64,000 nucleotides of DNA, taken from Pseudomonadota bacterium. Lineage in GTDB: Bacteria > Pseudomonadota > Alphaproteobacteria > Rhizobiales > Pleomorphomonadaceae. The DNA lies in assembly GCA_023436885.1 (NCBI GenBank), contig JAEZHI010000007.1:62001-126000 (forward strand), given 5' to 3'. The notes under the pieces were generated by a model. That model was not told the DNA's origin and made no database searches. It saw only the letters and a program-made list of their open reading frames with translations. Positions 59,749 to 64,000 of the stretch are shown piece by piece. The translations under genes were made by a program, and so were the position numbers. Every line of letters begins with the position of its first letter. Positions within the stretch are counted from its first letter, which is position 1.

Positions 59749-60681
59749 ATGCCGCTCAAGGTCGTCTTCATGGGAACGCCCGATTTCTCGGTGCCGGTTC
59801 TCGATGCCGTCGTTGGTGCGGGGCATGAGGTGGTCGCGGCCTATACGCGAGCGCCCAAGCCGGCTGGCCGGGGCATGGAACTTCGTCGCTCGCCGGTCCA
59901 TGCGCGTGCCGATACGCTCGGCATTCCGGTGCTGACGCCTAAGACGCTCAGGAACGAGGAAGCGCAAGCCGCTTTCGTAGAGCACAAGGCCGATGTCGCT
60001 GTCGTCGTTGCGTATGGTCTCATCCTGCCCAAGGTCGTGCTCGACGCCCCGCGCTTCTGCTGCCTCAATCTGCACGCTTCGCTATTGCCGCGTTGGCGTG
60101 GCGCCGCGCCGATCAATCGCGCCGTCATGGCAGGCGATCCCGAATCCGGCGTCATGGTGATGAAGATGGAGGAAGGACTCGATACCGGTCCGGTGGCATT
60201 GACTGCCCGCGTTGCCATCCATCCCGACATGACAGCCGGCGAGTTGCACGACGCGCTATCGCCAACAGGCGCCGCGCTGATGGCGGAAGCACTCGGCAGG
60301 ATAGAGGATGAGTCGATCGTCTTCACCGCTCAGGCCGAGGATGGCGTCACCTACGCCTCCAAGATTACCAACGAGGAAACCCGCGTCGATTGGCAGCAAT
60401 CCGGCGCGGCGGTGCATAATCACGTTCGCGGCCTTTCTCCTTTCCCAGGAGCCTGGTTCGTCGCCGACCTTGGCAAGGGTGAAGAGCGGGTGAAACTGCT
60501 GATCAGCGAACGAGCCGATGGATCGGCCCCGCCTGGCACCCTTCTTTCGGCAGATGGTGTCGTGGCTTGCGGCGATGGCGCGGTGCGTCTTGTGAAGGTC
60601 CAGCGCGCCGGCTCCAAGGCGATGGCTTTCGCAGATTTCGCGCGCGGCGCTCGCCTTGCGCCCGGCTTCAAGTTCGGCTGA
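59749..60681 (+). CDS. fmt: Methionyl-tRNA formyltransferase
   Basis: 310 residues. MGTPDF near the N-terminus, NLHASLLPRWRGAAPI and GLDTG carry the folate-binding and catalytic residues. It formylates initiator Met-tRNA, the reverse partner of Def. A 142-base gap separates it from def. Confidence 0.95.
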   Translation: MPLKVVFMGTPDFSVPVLDAVVGAGHEVVAAYTRAPKPAGRGMELRRSPVHARADTLGIPVLTPKTLRNEEAQAAFVEHKADVAVVVAYGLILPKVVLDAPRFCCLNLHASLLPRWRGAAPINRAVMAGDPESGVMVMKMEEGLDTGPVALTARVAIHPDMTAGELHDALSPTGAALMAEALGRIEDESIVFTAQAEDGVTYASKITNEETRVDWQQSGAAVHNHVRGLSPFPGAWFVADLGKGEERVKLLISERADGSAPPGTLLSADGVVACGDGAVRLVKVQRAGSKAMAFADFARGARLAPGFKFG

Positions 60682-60685
60682 ATAC

Positions 60686-61423
60686 ATGCCTCGCTATCGC
60701 CTTCTCATCGAGTATGACGGAACCGGCTTTACTGGATGGCAGTCACAGGCCGAGGGGACGGGTGTCCAGGATTATCTGCAACGGGCCATCCTTCGATTTA
60801 CCGGCGAGACCGTCGTTATCAAAGGCGCCGGCCGCACCGACGCGGGCGTCCACGCGCTTGGGCAAGTTTGCCATTTCGACATCGGCAAGACGCTGCGGAC
60901 CGACACAATTCGGGACGCTGGCAACGTGCACCTGCGACCCTACCCCATTACGATCGTTTCTGCCGACGAAGTGCCGGAAAGCTTCGATGCCCGCTTCTCG
61001 GCCGTGAAACGTCACTACCGCTATCGCGTATTCTCCCGGCGTGCCCCGCCGACACTCGATCGTCACCTCGTCTGGCACGTCCCGGTGCCGCTCGATGTCG
61101 AGCGGATGGCGGATGCGACCAAGGTTCTGCTTGGACGGCATGACTTCACGACGTTTCGCTCCTCGGACTGCCAAGCAAAAAGCCCGGTGAAGACGCTCGA
61201 TCAGCTCGACGTCATCGAGGCCGCCGGCGAGATCCATTTTATCGTTTCGGCGCGTTCGTTCCTGCACAATCAGGTGCGCTCGATGGTAGGCGGTTTGCGC
61301 AAGGTTGGCGATGGGCGCTGGACGGCTGCCGATCTCCAAGCTTCGCTGGAGGCCGCAGACCGGACGGCCTGTGCACCGGTGGCCCCACCCGAGGGGCTCT
61401 GCCTGATGAAGGTCGACTACTGA
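60686..61423 (+). CDS. truA: tRNA pseudouridine(38-40) synthase TruA
   Basis: 245 residues. Catalytic aspartate in GRTDAGVHALGQ, YDGTGFTGW at the start and FLHNQVRSMVGGL late in the protein. It makes pseudouridine 38-40 in the tRNA anticodon arm. The start MPRYRLL is at 60686, 4 bases after the fmt stop. Confidence 0.95.
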   Translation: MPRYRLLIEYDGTGFTGWQSQAEGTGVQDYLQRAILRFTGETVVIKGAGRTDAGVHALGQVCHFDIGKTLRTDTIRDAGNVHLRPYPITIVSADEVPESFDARFSAVKRHYRYRVFSRRAPPTLDRHLVWHVPVPLDVERMADATKVLLGRHDFTTFRSSDCQAKSPVKTLDQLDVIEAAGEIHFIVSARSFLHNQVRSMVGGLRKVGDGRWTAADLQASLEAADRTACAPVAPPEGLCLMKVDY

Positions 61424-61431
61424 AGAGAAAA

Positions 61432-61453
61432 GGCGGGAAGCTTCCTCCCCGCC
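61432..61453 (-). terminator. Terminator between truA and the opgG-like gene
   Basis: Read on the minus strand, GGCGGG, a 10-base loop and CCCGCC are followed by TTTTCTCTT, so it ends the opgG-like transcript. On the plus strand the T tract is weaker and more distant. Confidence 0.7.
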
Positions 61454-61480
61454 CACCAATCTTTCAACTTTTCACTTGGC

Positions 61481-63055
61481 TCACTTCGGCCAGACGAAAG
61501 TCGTCGGCAGGTGCTGGTAAAGCCAAGTCTCGGTCAGGGTCTTGTCGCCTGCGCGGAGATAGAGACGCATGTCGACCGGATTGGGGCCATCACTCTTGAA
61601 GTCGAACACGGCGCGCCAGCGGGTCGTGCCAACCACCGGCAGCGTATAAACGCCCGAGATGGAGCCGGAAGAGGCCGAAACCACCGCCTCGACGCCTGAC
61701 GACTGATCATAGTTCTTGAGGTCGCCGCCGTCGAAATCGATCACGTACTTGACGACACCGGCTGGGCGCACCTGACCAGGCACGCCACCAAAGCCAAGAC
61801 GCGTCGAATAGACACGGCCGACCGAAGCAGGATGCGGTTCGTCAACGCCCCAGGTAAGGCGATAATCGAAAGCGAGCTCGCTGCCCTTGGTGGCGGGTTC
61901 CGCAGGTAGCCAGTAGGCGACGATGTTGTCGTGAATCTCGTCGTCGGTGCCAATCTCGACGAGCTGCACAGCGCCGTCTCCCCACTCACCCTTCGGCTCA
62001 ACCCAAACCGTCGACCGCTTTTCGTAGAAGACGCCGTCGTCCTGGTAGTCCTCGAAGTTGCGGTCACGCTGGCAAAGACCGAAGCCCTTGACGTTCTTGT
62101 CAACGAAGGTCGACGTCATGACGTTGATCGGGTTGTTGAGCGGCCGCCAGACACGTTCGCCAGCGCCATTCCAAATACCCAGACCGTCCGAGTCATGAAT
62201 CTCCGGACGCCAGTCCGGTGCCCGCTGACGATTGGTCTCGTCATACCAGAACATGGACGTCAGGGCGGCGATGCCAAATCGGGCAATATCCTCGCGCGGA
62301 TAGAAGCGCACGGCCATGTCCATGACCACCGTCCGGTCTTCTGCGCGGCTCACATCCCAGCGCACCGCACCGGAGACGCGCGGTCCTTCGAGATCGGCAT
62401 AGATGGCAAACTGCCCCTGCTTGGAAGCGCCGAAGTAGAAGTTGGTAAAGCGCGGGAACTCCTCCGGCGTCGGCATGGCCACATCGATGGCCAGAGCGCG
62501 GGCGGAGAGGCCATACTGATCGAGCGCACCGGACGAGCGGAAATAGGCGGCGCCGAGGAAAGCGAGCCAATCGCGCTGACCGGTCTCGTCCATGACACGG
62601 AAGCCGGCAAAACCTATGTCGTCGGGCAGGTTGGCCGCCGGATTGTCCTTGGGAATGGTGAAGTAGTCGGGGGAGTAGAGAACTTCCTGCGCCTTGTCTC
62701 CATCGACAAGATAAATGCCGACCGGCAGCTTGAAATAGCGGCCGAGATGGAAGAAGCGCAACGGCGCCTTGCCGCCGGCGGCCTGCACCGTATGGTCGTC
62801 CTTGAACTTGATCTGCCAGTGCCTGTCATAGTCGATGGCTTCGAGTGCATCGAAAGAGCGAGGCACTTCCGGCACATAGGGACCAGCCGCGCGTTCCTTG
62901 GCCGCAGTCATCAACCTATTGAAGGAAAATGGCTTTGATTTACCGAGTCTGGTCGCTGCCTCGACGGCGCGAGCCTCGGTCATGGAAAGACTCGGGGTAA
63001 GCCCGAGGGCGGCCAGCACGGCCAGGAGGTCACGACGGGTAAGCTCGGACGACAT
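61481..63055 (-). CDS. Periplasmic glucan biosynthesis protein, MdoG/OpgG family
   Basis: 524 residues. An export signal with a twin-arginine start (LTRRDLLAVLAALGL) leads to a long beta-sandwich domain with PLRFFHLGRYFKLPVGIYLV, SGALDQYGLSARALAID, MTSTFVDKNVKGFGLCQRDR (cited in part) and a C-terminal immunoglobulin-like domain. MdoG/MdoD proteins shape or release osmoregulated periplasmic glucans. The choice between OpgG and OpgD is not certain; the Tat signal fits OpgD. Divergent from the recD2-like gene. Confidence 0.85.
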   Translation of the reverse strand: MSSELTRRDLLAVLAALGLTPSLSMTEARAVEAATRLGKSKPFSFNRLMTAAKERAAGPYVPEVPRSFDALEAIDYDRHWQIKFKDDHTVQAAGGKAPLRFFHLGRYFKLPVGIYLVDGDKAQEVLYSPDYFTIPKDNPAANLPDDIGFAGFRVMDETGQRDWLAFLGAAYFRSSGALDQYGLSARALAIDVAMPTPEEFPRFTNFYFGASKQGQFAIYADLEGPRVSGAVRWDVSRAEDRTVVMDMAVRFYPREDIARFGIAALTSMFWYDETNRQRAPDWRPEIHDSDGLGIWNGAGERVWRPLNNPINVMTSTFVDKNVKGFGLCQRDRNFEDYQDDGVFYEKRSTVWVEPKGEWGDGAVQLVEIGTDDEIHDNIVAYWLPAEPATKGSELAFDYRLTWGVDEPHPASVGRVYSTRLGFGGVPGQVRPAGVVKYVIDFDGGDLKNYDQSSGVEAVVSASSGSISGVYTLPVVGTTRWRAVFDFKSDGPNPVDMRLYLRAGDKTLTETWLYQHLPTTFVWPK

Positions 63056-63181
63056 GAGTAGGTTTTACTCCGGCGAAGGTCAGCACACGCTCCGGCTGTC
63101 ACCGGAAAGGGACGCGTCGCGCGCATTCATAGACTGATCAAGGCTCGACGAACAGTAGGCGAACGCTGCATAACAGTTGCG

Positions 63182-64000
63182 ATGAATGATGATTCCCGCC
63201 TTTTCGAACGCCTGGCCGGTACGGTGGAGCGCGTCACTTTCCACAACGAGGAGAATGGCTTCTCGGTGTTGAAGGTGCGCGTGCGCGGTCGCAAGGATCC
63301 CGTCGCCGTGGTGGGGCATGTCCCCACGATAGCAGCGGGCGAAAAGATCGACGCCGAGGGTCAGTGGATGACCGACAAGGTCCACGGCCTTCAGTTCCGC
63401 GCCGATCGTATCGAAACGAATGAGCCGTCCGGCAAGGACGCCGTGATTCGTTTCCTCGGCTCGGGGCTCATTTCAGGCGTCGGACCGGCCATGGCCGAAC
63501 GTATCGTTCAGGTGTTCGGCACCAAAGCACTTGATGTCATCGAAAACGAGCCGATGCGGCTCCTCACCGTTCCCGGCCTCGGAAAGCAGACCGCGTCGCG
63601 CATCGCTGAAAGCTATCGCGAGCGTAAGGCGGTCAAGGACGTAATGATCGCATTCCAGGACAAGGGAATCGGCACAGCGCGAGCCGTTAGCATATGGAAG
63701 GTCCTGGGGCCGGACGCGGTCAAGCTGGTCGAAGAAGATCCCTACCGTCTGGCGCGTGAGGTGCGCGGCATCGGCTTTGCCGGCGCGGACGAAATCGCCG
63801 AGAAGTTCGGAATAGACCGGTCGGCGCCAGCGCGTATCCGTGCAGGTATTGCGCACGCGATCGAAAGCGCTGCCGATGACGGGCACACCGCCGTGCCGCG
63901 AGCCGATGTTCTAGAACGCGCCGAGCGACTGCTCGGGGTCGATCCCGATGCGGTTTCGGCCGAGGTAGAAGGGGCGATCGCGCAAGGCGACGTCGAGACC
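63182..64000 (+). CDS. recD2: RecD2-like ATP-dependent helicase, 5' part, cut at window end
   Basis: Open from ATG 63182 to the last base; at least 273 residues are visible and no stop is reached. The N-terminal domain reads AGTVERVTFHNEENGFSVLKV, the RecD2 OB-like start, and a helix-hairpin-helix region (GLISGVGPAMAERIV, VPGLGKQTASRIAE) follows. The Walker motifs lie beyond the window. RecD2 unwinds DNA 5' to 3' in repair outside RecBCD. No good ribosome site is visible before the ATG. Confidence 0.88.
   Translation, partial: MNDDSRLFERLAGTVERVTFHNEENGFSVLKVRVRGRKDPVAVVGHVPTIAAGEKIDAEGQWMTDKVHGLQFRADRIETNEPSGKDAVIRFLGSGLISGVGPAMAERIVQVFGTKALDVIENEPMRLLTVPGLGKQTASRIAESYRERKAVKDVMIAFQDKGIGTARAVSIWKVLGPDAVKLVEEDPYRLAREVRGIGFAGADEIAEKFGIDRSAPARIRAGIAHAIESAADDGHTAVPRADVLERAERLLGVDPDAVSAEVEGAIAQGDVET

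Noticed and set aside
61931..62938. A 335-codon plus-strand frame over the opgG-like gene
   Set aside because: Antisense shadow of a gene with clear MdoG/OpgG motifs and a Tat signal.
1..64000. CRISPR array, prophage, insertion sequence or integrase
   Set aside because: No regularly spaced repeats, no transposase, integrase or phage structural motifs in any reading frame examined.

Overview
The window looks like chromosome from a high-GC alphaproteobacterium of the Rhizobiales/Hyphomicrobiales; I cannot name the genus from sequence alone. Pointers are a haem-PAS FixL with FixJ and a FixK-type regulator, class I lysyl-tRNA synthetase, a PodJ-like polarity protein, choXWV choline uptake with BetI, a SAM-II riboswitch on metZ, a bidomain dCTP deaminase, and a degenerate copy of an intergenic palindrome typical of rhizobial genomes. 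Most genes are housekeeping or accessory metabolism. I see no phage, insertion sequence, transposase or CRISPR array.

Layout. 0.1-5.4 kb: oxygen-responsive block, with hemN behind FNR/FixK boxes, then fixK, a single-domain response regulator, fixJ and fixL on the minus strand. 5.5-8.5 kb: aminotransferase, mscL, a small secreted coiled-coil protein and a MerR regulator. 8.8-14.2 kb: podJ-like gene, TSUP permease and its TIGR02186 partner. 14.2-18.8 kb: ligase-associated phosphoesterase and Lhr-type helicase, TPR methyltransferase, TerB-like protein. 19-23.3 kb: lysK, an anchored nuclease-like protein, DUF952 protein and pyrD.

23.3-34.3 kb is the most distinctive part: a complete autoinducer-2 (AI-2) uptake and processing locus. 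The leftward operon is lsrF-lsrA-lsrC-lsrD-lsrB-lsrG-epimerase-SDR. The divergent rightward operon is lsrR-lsrK-cupin. LsrB imports AI-2, LsrK phosphorylates it, phospho-AI-2 relieves LsrR, and LsrG and LsrF degrade it. The LsrB ligand residues and the LsrF catalytic lysine sit at the residue numbers known from the enteric proteins. The SDR, the epimerase with a changed phosphate loop, and the cupin are extra or unusual parts. Several palindromes lie between lsrF and lsrR, and strong hairpins sit between lsrF/lsrA and lsrB/lsrG.

34.4-46.7 kb: small basic protein, tRNA-Gly(CCC), dcd, a GGDEF cyclase, SAM-II riboswitch plus terminator plus metZ, a pair of large hairpin repeats, MarR regulator with NlpC/P60 peptidase, an orphan binding protein, apaG, nudC, pheA, a membrane cytochrome c, an EamA exporter and betI. 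47-50.8 kb: choXWV and an agmatinase-like gene. 50.8-53.7 kb: OmpR/EnvZ-type pair divergent from an EF-hand protein. 53.8-57.7 kb: a four-gene ABC importer. 58-64 kb: ghrA, def-fmt-truA, opgG-like gene and the 5' part of a recD2-like helicase cut by the window end.
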